Notes under the pieces: model-generated | Told to the model about the DNA's origin: nothing | The model's input: the letters and a program-made list of their open reading frames with translations, nothing else | Database searches by the model: none | Assembly (NCBI RefSeq): GCF_900168325.1 | Contig: NZ_FVZE01000012.1 | Span: 1 to 58,285, forward strand | Length of the DNA: 58,285 nucleotides | From: Novosphingobium mathurense | Lineage (GTDB): Bacteria; Pseudomonadota; Alphaproteobacteria; Sphingomonadales; Sphingomonadaceae | Reading direction: 5' to 3' | Part shown: piece after piece, positions 43,248 through 50,580 of the stretch | How positions within the stretch are numbered: the stretch's first letter is position 1 | Layout: every line of letters begins with the position of its first letter | Program-made: the position numbers and the translations under genes

Positions 43248-46200
43248 ATGTCATCCCTGAAGAATTCCACCAGCCTTGGTGCGCTGGTCCTGGCGTTGTG
43301 CAGTCAACCCGCGATGGCCGCCACCACGATCAAGACCGACACGACCAGCGCCCTTGCGACCTCTGGCGCCGGCGACGTGACGGTGACCGAAGATGGCACC
43401 ATTACCCTGGCAAGTGGCACTGCGATTACCGTGGACAGCGACAACGCCGTCGATCTCGAAGGCGGTATCGAACTGGGCGATGCCGACGGCGCCAGTGCCA
43501 TCTCCGTCAGGTCAGGGACTTCGTCCGACGTCTATGTTGGCGAAGATGCGTCCATCTATGTGCTCGAGGACTTCATCGCGGAGGACGATGACGACAACAG
43601 CATCGCCGACGGCGCGATTGCCGAGGCCAGCGATCGTTACGGCATCCACGCAGCGGACGGCGCGTCGGGGACGATCACCAATGAAGGCTATATCAAGGTA
43701 GAGGGCCTGGACTCGAGCGGCATCCGTGTCGACGGGACCTACACCGGAGACATTACGAACACCGGCTCGATCTCTGTCATCGGCGACAATTCGACCGGCA
43801 TTTCCACTCAGGACGTCGTAGGCAACGTCACCGTCGAAGGCACCGTCTATGTCGTGGGCGACGGTGCAACTGCGCTGGCCGTCAACGGAGACGTAACCGG
43901 GACGGTTACCGTGCAGGGGACTGTGGCTCAGAAGTATACCTACACCAACGATGAGGGCGATTCGGTCTATCTCTCGCGGGCTGACTTGCGTTCGGGAACG
44001 CCCGCGGTCTCGATTACGGGCAATGTCGATGGCGGCATCTACATCGCCGCTCCGCCCACGGACACCGATGACGACAACGACGACGAAGACAATGACGGCG
44101 TCGACGATGACGAAGAAGGCACCGGCGCAGTCGTGTCCTACGGCAATGGCCCGGCAATCCGGATCGGCGGCGCCGAGGATATCACCATCGGCAGTGTCTC
44201 GAGCAATTCGGGCACTTACTCGATTGCGATCGACGGCACGGTTACCGCCAATTCCTACTACAGCAATACCGATGCCTTCGGGCTCGTCATTGGCGGGGAG
44301 GGCGGCGACGTCACCCTAACCGACGGGATTGGCGTAACCGGCACCCTTAAGGCGACCAGTTACGATTCGAGCGCCACAGCGCTGCTGATCAACGAGGGCA
44401 GCGATGTCGGTTCGCTTTATAACAGCGGTACGATCACCGCGACGCTGTCCTCGCCCGGCGAAGGCGTGACCACGGCGATCCGTGACCTTTCGGGCACGCT
44501 GACGACGATCGAGAACACCGGCTTCATCACGGCAGGCGGTTCCAGCACCGACACGCGTGTTGCCGTCGACCTTTCCGCCAACACCAGTGGCGTCACCATC
44601 AGTCAGTACCTCAATGACGAGGATGCCGAGACGAGCGCCGAGTACGTCGAGGATTATGAGGAGGAAGACCCCACGATCTATACCCGGATCTACGGAGACA
44701 TCTATACCGGGGCGGGCGACGATCTGATCACTGCGTCCTCCGGTGCGATCATCGGCGATACCTATTTCAATGCGGGCGACGACACGCTCGAGCTGTCCGG
44801 CAACACTGCCTACACCGGCGACGTATGGTTCGGTAGCGGTACGGCGACGGCTACCCTTTCGGGCGAGTCCAGCTTCGACGGGACAATGGATTTCGCCGGC
44901 AAAGGCGCAACGCTCACGATCAACGATTCGGCAGTCTATTCCGGGCTCTTCACCAGTGCGGAGAATCTGGCAGTCACTGTCAACGGCGGCATCCTGACTG
45001 CGAACGACACCGAAACCTCGAGTTTCGACAGCCTCTATGTCGCAGCAGATGGTACGCTTGGTGTCTATGTAGACGGCGACGAAAGTTCGCTCTTCGTGGT
45101 CAACAGCGCCATTTTCGAGGATGGCGCCAGCGTGACTGCTACGGTAAGCGACCTGGCGACTGCAGAAGGCGACTACACCGTGCTGACGGCCGACAACCTT
45201 GACATCGAAGGCACGCTGGGCGCCGCCATAAGTGATCTGCCGTTCATCTATGACGGTGCCGTCTCGGCAGATGACAACAGCATCACCTTGTCGATCTCAC
45301 GCAAGTCCGTCGCCGAATTGGGACTCGACAGTGCGGGGGGAGCGGCCTGGGATGCCGTATATCAGGCGGCCGAGAACGATGACTACCTGACACAGAGCCT
45401 GTTGCAGATCGAAGACGGAGATACCCTGCAGTCGCAGGTCGACGGTCTGCTGCCCGACTGGTCGGGGGGTGTGTTCGATGCGGTGACGCGCGGCACGCGC
45501 CTGGCTTCCCGGCACATCGGCGATGATGCATCGACCTTCGATATCAGCGAAGTCGATGGCTGGTTCGAGCCAATCTACTGGAAGTCGACCAAGGACAAGG
45601 CTGGAACCGCCGGTTACGACGCCAGTGGGTGGGGGCTTTCCGCCGGTTTCGAGCGGCTCACCTCTCTCGGTTACTTCGGTGCGTCCTATGCCTGGTTGCA
45701 CGGCTCGGTCGAGAACAAGGCGGAGACCGGCGATCTCAATATCGGCCAGCACGACCTCGGCCTCTTCTGGCGGACACAGAAAGGGCCGTTGATGGCCTGG
45801 GCCCGCCTCGGCGCCTCGCGCATCTCGGTCGATTCGACGCGGACCTTCACCGGCACCATCGACGATGACGACTTCACCTACGAAGCCGATGCGAAATGGA
45901 AAGGGTGGCTGCTGTCCGGCATGGCCGGGGCTTCATGGAAGAAGGAATTTTCGCGCCGGTTCAGCCTGAAGCCGAAAGTCGAGCTGCAACAGTTCTGGCT
46001 AAAGGAGAATGGCTACACGGAATCCGCGGACAGCGATGCCATGGCACTCACGGTGGCCGACCGCACGAGCAGGTCGACGACGGTGACGCCCACGGTGACG
46101 GCTTCCTACAGCCTCGGACCCATATCGCCGGACTGGCGCCCGCTGACGTTTCAGTTCGAGGGTGGCCGTCGCGAGGTCCTTGCAGGCAGCTATGGCAAGA

Positions 46201-46406
46201 CCACCGCATACTTCAGCGGCGGTGACAGTTACGATTTGGGCGATGCCTTCACGATCACGCCCGATGACCTGCAGGGTGCCTGGATCGGCGAGTTGCGCAT
46301 GCTGGCCGGCGGCTACGACTTCACCTGGCAGATCGCGACGCGGATGGAACAGACCTCGGATACCACTGACCTGTCCGCCCGTGCTTCACTCAGCGTTGCC
46401 TTCTGA
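43248..46406 (+). CDS. Autotransporter (type Va) protein
   Basis: 1052 residues from ATG at 43248, where the signal peptide (LGALVLALCSQPAMAA) begins cleanly. The passenger (~30-780) is made of Gly/Thr/Asp-rich beta-helix-like repeats (GTITLASGTAITVD, NEGYIKVEGLDSSGIRVDG, NTGSISVIGDNSTGI). Near residues 270-290 is an acidic patch D-T-D-D-D-N-D-D-E-D-N-D resembling calcium-binding thrombospondin-type repeats. The last ~270 residues are the translocator barrel (WGLSAGFERLTSLGYFGASYAW) ending ASLSVAF. It is probably a surface adhesin or polymer-binding protein, under control of the adjacent two-component system. Confidence 0.88.
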   Translation: MSSLKNSTSLGALVLALCSQPAMAATTIKTDTTSALATSGAGDVTVTEDGTITLASGTAITVDSDNAVDLEGGIELGDADGASAISVRSGTSSDVYVGEDASIYVLEDFIAEDDDDNSIADGAIAEASDRYGIHAADGASGTITNEGYIKVEGLDSSGIRVDGTYTGDITNTGSISVIGDNSTGISTQDVVGNVTVEGTVYVVGDGATALAVNGDVTGTVTVQGTVAQKYTYTNDEGDSVYLSRADLRSGTPAVSITGNVDGGIYIAAPPTDTDDDNDDEDNDGVDDDEEGTGAVVSYGNGPAIRIGGAEDITIGSVSSNSGTYSIAIDGTVTANSYYSNTDAFGLVIGGEGGDVTLTDGIGVTGTLKATSYDSSATALLINEGSDVGSLYNSGTITATLSSPGEGVTTAIRDLSGTLTTIENTGFITAGGSSTDTRVAVDLSANTSGVTISQYLNDEDAETSAEYVEDYEEEDPTIYTRIYGDIYTGAGDDLITASSGAIIGDTYFNAGDDTLELSGNTAYTGDVWFGSGTATATLSGESSFDGTMDFAGKGATLTINDSAVYSGLFTSAENLAVTVNGGILTANDTETSSFDSLYVAADGTLGVYVDGDESSLFVVNSAIFEDGASVTATVSDLATAEGDYTVLTADNLDIEGTLGAAISDLPFIYDGAVSADDNSITLSISRKSVAELGLDSAGGAAWDAVYQAAENDDYLTQSLLQIEDGDTLQSQVDGLLPDWSGGVFDAVTRGTRLASRHIGDDASTFDISEVDGWFEPIYWKSTKDKAGTAGYDASGWGLSAGFERLTSLGYFGASYAWLHGSVENKAETGDLNIGQHDLGLFWRTQKGPLMAWARLGASRISVDSTRTFTGTIDDDDFTYEADAKWKGWLLSGMAGASWKKEFSRRFSLKPKVELQQFWLKENGYTESADSDAMALTVADRTSRSTTVTPTVTASYSLGPISPDWRPLTFQFEGGRREVLAGSYGKTTAYFSGGDSYDLGDAFTITPDDLQGAWIGELRMLAGGYDFTWQIATRMEQTSDTTDLSARASLSVAF

Positions 46407-46431
46407 GGCGCACTTGCAAGGAAGGTGCGCC
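46407..46431 (+). terminator. Terminator hairpin after the autotransporter
   Basis: Stem GGCGCAC / GTGCGCC with an 11-base loop directly after the stop codon. No strong U-tract. Confidence 0.45.
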
Positions 46432-46533
46432 CGGGGTCGCAGGAGCAGTCGTCCGCCCGGATGGCCTCGGTAGCGGGTAAGCATCACCCAGCTTTCCCCG
46501 GCCATCTTGCGACACCGTCTCCATATGCAGGAG

Positions 46534-46688
46534 CTGTCGCAATGACAGTTTGCCCGGAGCGGCACTGGCCGTCGGTGTGCGAAGTGATTCCTTTTCAGTG
46601 ACTTGCAGCATACTCTGAACATTTCCCGATCATTACAGGAACATCAGGCGCGCCCGATTGCGCTTCGGACAAACTGTCAAAACGACAG
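46534..46688. repeat. Inverted repeat pair, each arm itself a palindrome
   Basis: Left arm 46534-46561 and right arm 46661-46688 are inverted copies of CTGTCG-N4-GACAGTTTG-N-CCG-N-AGC. Within each arm CTGTC/GACAG forms a further palindrome. The 99 bases between hold no gene. They may be paired operators for the downstream gene or the ends of a small non-autonomous element. Confidence 0.45.
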
Positions 46689-46805
46689 ATATTGCTTCTA
46701 AGGCCATGGATTCATTTCCTATTTGTCTTGTTCCTCTAGTCAGAATCATCAGATTCTGGCATAGTGAGAACAGAAGCGAACAAGGATCAGGAAGAGCCGT
46801 TACCC

Positions 46806-47309
46806 ATGGGCAAGACTGCAACCAACGTCGGGCAGATCCTTGATCGTTTGTCCGAAGTGTCCAGTCGTCCGCGCTATGCCTTCGCTGTTCTCAATCTCCT
46901 GGCAGAGCAGGCAGGTCCCGGTTCGAAGATCGGGCCTTTCGTCGAGGACGAGACCGAGGTGCTTCCGCTGCGCGCGTGGGTGGGCAAGAGGCTCTCGCGG
47001 CTTTCCGGTCGCAGCAAGCGGCGCAAGAAGATCGAGCAGCGCCTGCGCGAAGAGTTGGCCGACAAGTTGCCCGATGACCTGTTTGAAGCGCAACGGATTG
47101 TCGATGCCGCGGTCGAGGAACATGTGCGCGTGACCGGAGCCGACAACTTCAGTCGCGTGGTGACCGAACTCGAGAGGGCAGGGTACGTGGCGCGCTACTA
47201 CGAGGGCTACCGCACCAATCACGCTAATCGCGGTGGCTCGCGCAATCTCGTGTGCGTCCTCGATGCCGATGTGTCGGCCGCGCTTCGACGCCGAGACATG
47301 TTGGTTTGA
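46806..47309 (+). CDS. Hypothetical protein with putative C-terminal winged helix
   Basis: 167 residues from ATG at 46806 (GGAAG upstream); the longer frame from 46764 is less likely. The middle is very basic (GKRLSRLSGRSKRRKKIEQRLREE). The C-terminus, DNFSRVVTELERAGYVARYYEGYRTNHANRGGSRN, looks like a winged-helix wing. It may be a DNA-binding plasmid-backbone protein. It lies just downstream of the inverted repeat pair, which may be its target. The family is not recognised. Confidence 0.6.
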   Translation: MGKTATNVGQILDRLSEVSSRPRYAFAVLNLLAEQAGPGSKIGPFVEDETEVLPLRAWVGKRLSRLSGRSKRRKKIEQRLREELADKLPDDLFEAQRIVDAAVEEHVRVTGADNFSRVVTELERAGYVARYYEGYRTNHANRGGSRNLVCVLDADVSAALRRRDMLV

Positions 47310-47385
47310 TGGCAGGGCAACGGGCTCGTTTCGGATGTCCCTTTCATCCTTGAGTGATTGGCCATGACCTGCAATGGCACCGACT

Positions 47386-47544
47386 ATGAGCCAACTCAGT
47401 GAGATCATTCCCAACGTTGTCGAGCGGGCACCCGAATGGATTCGCAAGGATATTGCAGGCAGTGATGCTCTGGCGCGAGAGCGTGCCGAAGCGGCCTTGG
47501 CAGCGATGATCGCTGATGCGATTGCGAAGAGTGGAGCACAATAG
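47386..47544 (+). CDS. Small hypothetical protein (52 residues)
   Basis: Frame MSQLSEIIPNVVERAPEW, then IRKDIAGSDALARERAEAALAAMIADAIAKSG, predicted as two or three helices. The E-x-A-P-x-W-I-R-x-D-L/I pattern followed by a second Ala-rich helix recalls short proteins common on sphingomonad plasmids (possibly DUF6771-like, from memory). It is too short for a firm call but has good codon usage. Confidence 0.5.
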   Translation: MSQLSEIIPNVVERAPEWIRKDIAGSDALARERAEAALAAMIADAIAKSGAQ

Positions 47545-47713
47545 CAGCTCGGGGAGCCGTTTCACTGAAGGAGCCGGGGCGAGGGGACCAAGGCTCTTGC
47601 CTCGACCCGTGCAGGCAAGGGGCCGGCAAGGGCTGGCCAAGTCGGCCGTGCGCGACATACTGCTGTCCCTCGGTTGGCAACATTCAGCTATTCGGGCTAG
47701 AAACAAGCAGATT

Positions 47714-48211
47714 GTGACCGACGACCTCGTTCTCCTGTTTCATGGCGAAACTCAGACCGCCAATGGGCAATGTCCGCTCCTTGTGCGTCGCCTTCTGCGC
47801 GCCAAGGACCGCATGGACGCTTCTTCGCATGAGGCATGGCCGGTCGAGCGGCTTGCCAAGGTCAGCGGTGTGTCGGAGGCCCATTTTGCGCGCGCGTTCC
47901 GCAAGGCATTTGGCATACCGCCGCACCGTTACCTCCTGACTCGCAGAATTGAGCGTGCCAAGGCGTTGCTGCGCGATACCGAGCTTGCGATCACCGATAT
48001 TGCTTTCGAAAGCGGTTGGAACAGTCTTGGCACTTTCGGGCGCACCTTCCACGACGTTACGGGGGAAAGTCCCGGTATGTTCCGTACTCGCGAAAGGAGG
48101 GTGGCGCAGGAAATGGGTCAGGTGCCACCTTGCTATCTTAGTGCGGCCCACCGGCCCGACCTGACCATAGCAGTTTCGGAGAAGCGTCGTCGCAACCGCT
48201 GCTATAAGTGA
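47714..48211 (+). CDS. AraC-family helix-turn-helix regulator
   Basis: About 165 residues from GTG at 47714; the start is uncertain and could be as late as ATG 47813. The two AraC helix-turn-helix units are PVERLAKVSGVSEAHFARAFRKAFGIPPHRYLLTRRIERAK and ITDIAFESGWNSLGTFGRTFHDVTGESPGMFR. There is no N-terminal ligand domain, so it belongs to the short AraC group. It is followed after 26 bases by VOC and DUF1801 genes and probably controls them. Confidence 0.8.
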   Translation: MTDDLVLLFHGETQTANGQCPLLVRRLLRAKDRMDASSHEAWPVERLAKVSGVSEAHFARAFRKAFGIPPHRYLLTRRIERAKALLRDTELAITDIAFESGWNSLGTFGRTFHDVTGESPGMFRTRERRVAQEMGQVPPCYLSAAHRPDLTIAVSEKRRRNRCYK

Positions 48212-48237
48212 GTGGGAACCCAAGCCATGGAGGTCCC

Positions 48238-48645
48238 ATGAGTGAAGCAATCCAGGTCGTCGGTCTGTACGTGCGGGATCAGGACGAGGCCCACGAATTC
48301 TACGTCGGCAAGCTTGATTTTCGCGTCCACACCGATCAGCGCAACGGCGACTATCGCTGGCTTACCGTGCAGCATCCGAAGCAGCCGTCGTTCCAACTTG
48401 GCCTGTTTCGGCCGCAGGCGCCAATGCACGATGCCGTCACTGTTCAGGCGCTGAACGAACTTGTGGCCAAAGGCGCGATGCCGCCTCTGGTCATGGCGGT
48501 CGATGACTGCTTCGCGACCTACGCGCGGCTGCGCGAGCGGGGCGTGGAGTTCACTCAGGAGCCGATCGCGCGCTACGGCAACGTGGACGCAAACTTCCGT
48601 GATCCTTCCGGGAACGGTTGGAAGATTATCGAGAAGGGTGCATGA
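48238..48645 (+). CDS. VOC family (glyoxalase/bleomycin-resistance fold) protein
   Basis: 135 residues from ATG at 48238 with GGAGG upstream. The two beta-alpha-beta halves are seen in VVGLYVRDQDEAHEFYVGKLDFRVHTD and AVDDCFATYARLRERGVEFTQEPIARYGNVDANFRDPSGNGWKII; the D-P-S-G-N-G-W ending is typical. Members isomerise, cleave rings or bind drugs and metals. It is coupled to the next gene by an ATGA overlap and downstream of an AraC regulator, as in many small detoxification-type clusters. Confidence 0.85.
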   Translation: MSEAIQVVGLYVRDQDEAHEFYVGKLDFRVHTDQRNGDYRWLTVQHPKQPSFQLGLFRPQAPMHDAVTVQALNELVAKGAMPPLVMAVDDCFATYARLRERGVEFTQEPIARYGNVDANFRDPSGNGWKIIEKGA

Positions 48646-49052
48646 GCGACCGGGCTTGCGCATCTGCGATGATCGACGCGAAACTCGCCGGCCTGCGTGA
48701 CTGGCGAGGCGAAACGTTGGCACAGGTTCGTAAACTGATCCATGAGGCCGATCCTGAGGTGATCGAAGTCGTAAAGTGGATCAAGCCAACGAACCCTTCG
48801 GGTGTGCCGACCTGGGAACATTTCGGGCTGATCTGCACAGGCGAAGTTTACAAGAATTACGTCAAGCTGACCTTCGCGCGGGGCGCGGCGCTGGAAGATC
48901 CTGCCGGATTGTTCAATGCCGGATTCAACGGCGCAACTCGCCGGGCCATCGACTTGCACGAAGGTGAGGCGGTCGACGGCTCGGCATTCAAGACGCTGGT
49001 CAGGGAAGCAGTGGCGCTGAATGCTGCCAGGCAAACGCCCAGGCGATCCTAG
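48642..49052 (+). CDS. DUF1801 domain protein
   Basis: 136 residues from ATG at 48642, overlapping the VOC stop by four bases. The pattern RKLIHEADPEVIEVVKWIKP...GVPTWEHFGLICTGEVYKNYVKLTFARGAAL is that of the DUF1801 (YdhG-like) fold. Function is unknown. Association with AraC and VOC genes is common and suggests a stress or metabolite role. Confidence 0.8.
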   Translation: MSDRACASAMIDAKLAGLRDWRGETLAQVRKLIHEADPEVIEVVKWIKPTNPSGVPTWEHFGLICTGEVYKNYVKLTFARGAALEDPAGLFNAGFNGATRRAIDLHEGEAVDGSAFKTLVREAVALNAARQTPRRS

Positions 49053-49303
49053 CTTCGCTTGGGCTTGCGAAGGTCACCGTTTGCTCCGCGTCGGCGGGCT
49101 CGAAGAAATCGTGCCATTCGCACGAAGAAACGGCGCCATTGGGCATGGCCATAGACCATGATCCCGTCAGGGCGCAGGTCCATGTCGATGATGCAGGGAA
49201 TGACGTGCTCCTCGAGATAGGCAAAGACCGAGAGCTTGTGCCCGTTGTGGGTGCCATCGCAGGAACCGTGGACGCTTTGATCGGTTTCGATCTTGAGTGG
49301 CAC
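49049..49303 (-). CDS. Hypothetical protein, possibly frameshifted
   Basis: 84 residues from GTG/ATG-like start at 49303, reading PLKIETDQSVHGSCDGTHNGHKLSVFAYLEEHVIPCIIDMDLRPDGIMVYGH. The upstream frame from 49373 reads ITVTRVIVTCPEPQF, so a one-base change would give VTCPE-RNFVPLKIETD, which looks like a continuous zinc-ribbon-type N-terminus. Whether this is a real gene, an intact short one or a damaged longer one cannot be settled by eye. Confidence 0.3.
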   Translation of the reverse strand: MPLKIETDQSVHGSCDGTHNGHKLSVFAYLEEHVIPCIIDMDLRPDGIMVYGHAQWRRFFVRMARFLRARRRGANGDLRKPKRS

Positions 49304-49434
49304 GAAATTGCGGCTCCGGGCAGGTAACGATGACGCGGGTGACGGTGATTTTCAAGGAGGTTTCACTCGCCAAGGACAGGCCAATTGTGGCATTACCGAT
49401 TGAATGACCAATTTCGGTCTAAGAAGTTCTGAAT

Positions 49435-49445
49435 TGGTTTTACCA
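49435..49445. promoter_or_regulatory. Putative FadR/GntR operator
   Basis: TGGTTTTACCA, an interrupted palindrome TGGT-N3-ACCA ten bases before the regulator ATG, fitting the TGGT...ACCA consensus of FadR-subfamily sites. This suggests autoregulation. Confidence 0.4.
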
Positions 49446-49455
49446 GAAAGTGCTC

Positions 49456-50208
49456 ATGGCAACAGGCAAATTACACGATCGGCTCTACCAGAATCTCGCC
49501 CGCTCGCTGCTCGATGAACTGGCATGCGGCCGCTATCAGGTGGGCAGCCGCCTGCCAGCCGAGCGTGACCTTGCAATCCGATTCGAAGTCAGTCGTCCTA
49601 CCGTGCGCGAGGCGATCATTGCGCTGGAAGTGCAAGGTCTGGTCGAAGTAAAAATCGGATCCGGCGCCTACGTGAAGCGGCTTCCCAGCGAGAACGACCG
49701 TCCCGGCTTCAACGTCACCGCCTTCGAGCTGACCGAGGCACGGCTGCTGTTCGAGGGCGAGGCGGCGGCGCTGGCGGCGACGCAGATGACTGACGAAGAC
49801 CTGGCTGAGATTGCGATTCTGGTCCAGAAAATCGCCGAGGAGAACCAGAGCCCCAACGGCACCGAGACGGCCGACAGGGAGTTCCACCTTGCCGTCGCCA
49901 AGGCAACGCGCAATGTTGCGGTGTACAACACCGTGGCGCAGTTGTGGGACCTGCGCGGCACTTCGCCCGAGGCAGCGCTCCTGCACGAGAAGGCGCGTCA
50001 CGCCAACGTCAAGCCGGTGGTCGAGGAACACAACGCGATCCTTGATGCACTGCGCGCGCGCGACCCCAATGCCGCCCGCGCCGCCATGCGCGCCCACCTC
50101 TCCGCCGTGCTCGAAGGCCTCCTCTTCGCCACCGAAGAGCGTGCGCTGGCCGAGGCACGCCGCGCTACCCAGACCAGGCGCGAACGCTATGCGCGGGCTA
50201 CTGCCTGA
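49456..50208 (+). CDS. GntR/FadR-family transcription regulator
   Basis: 250 residues from ATG at 49456 (a GTG two codons upstream is possible). The winged helix is LLDELACGRYQVGSRLPAERDLAIRFEVSRPTVREAIIALEVQGLVEVKIGSGAYV. The C-terminal FCD domain shows EFHLAVAKATRN and VVEEHNAILDALRARDPNAARAAMRAHL, which hold the metal- and ligand-binding His/Asp residues. Such proteins repress sugar-acid or carboxylate catabolism. Candidate targets are the sulfatase and TonB receptor genes 1-3 kb downstream, since a related site lies before the receptor. Confidence 0.88.
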   Translation: MATGKLHDRLYQNLARSLLDELACGRYQVGSRLPAERDLAIRFEVSRPTVREAIIALEVQGLVEVKIGSGAYVKRLPSENDRPGFNVTAFELTEARLLFEGEAAALAATQMTDEDLAEIAILVQKIAEENQSPNGTETADREFHLAVAKATRNVAVYNTVAQLWDLRGTSPEAALLHEKARHANVKPVVEEHNAILDALRARDPNAARAAMRAHLSAVLEGLLFATEERALAEARRATQTRRERYARATA

Positions 50209-50297
50209 CCTCGCGCACTGATCCGCCTGACGCATGGCTGCCATTGGCGAAACTGCTCTGCAGATGTCACTATTTGAGTTGCTTGCGATGCAAAGAG

Positions 50298-50560
50298 GGC
50301 TCTGTCGTAAACTTGCCGCCGGTTGGCTATGGGTGCGAGGTTTTGTACCGCTGGAGTGGGTCCAAGGTGTTCAAAGGTCGGCATTTTCAGAGTGAACTTA
50401 TCCTGCTGCGCGTGCGTTGGGACCTGACCTACGCCTTGAGCCTTCGGGACCTCGAGGAAATGATCGCCGTGGGACACGACCAACATCACGCTACGCGATC
50501 CTGGAATCAGTAATGGCACCTCAGCGCAAGCGCCTTCTTCCGCAGCCTGTTAGAACGGTC
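50298..50560 (+). mobile_element. IS6-family insertion sequence remnant
   Basis: A terminal-repeat-like GGCTCTGTCGTAAA at 50298-50311 is followed by a reading frame with YRWSGSKVFKGRHFQSELILLRVRWDLTYALSLRDLEEMIA, the N-terminus of IS6/IS26-type transposases. After this the frame decays (a different frame resembles the following residues, ending MAPQRKR). The catalytic domain and right end are missing, cut off at the sulfatase gene end. Confidence 0.65.
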
Positions 50561-50580
50561 GAAAACCGCTCTAGACCCTC

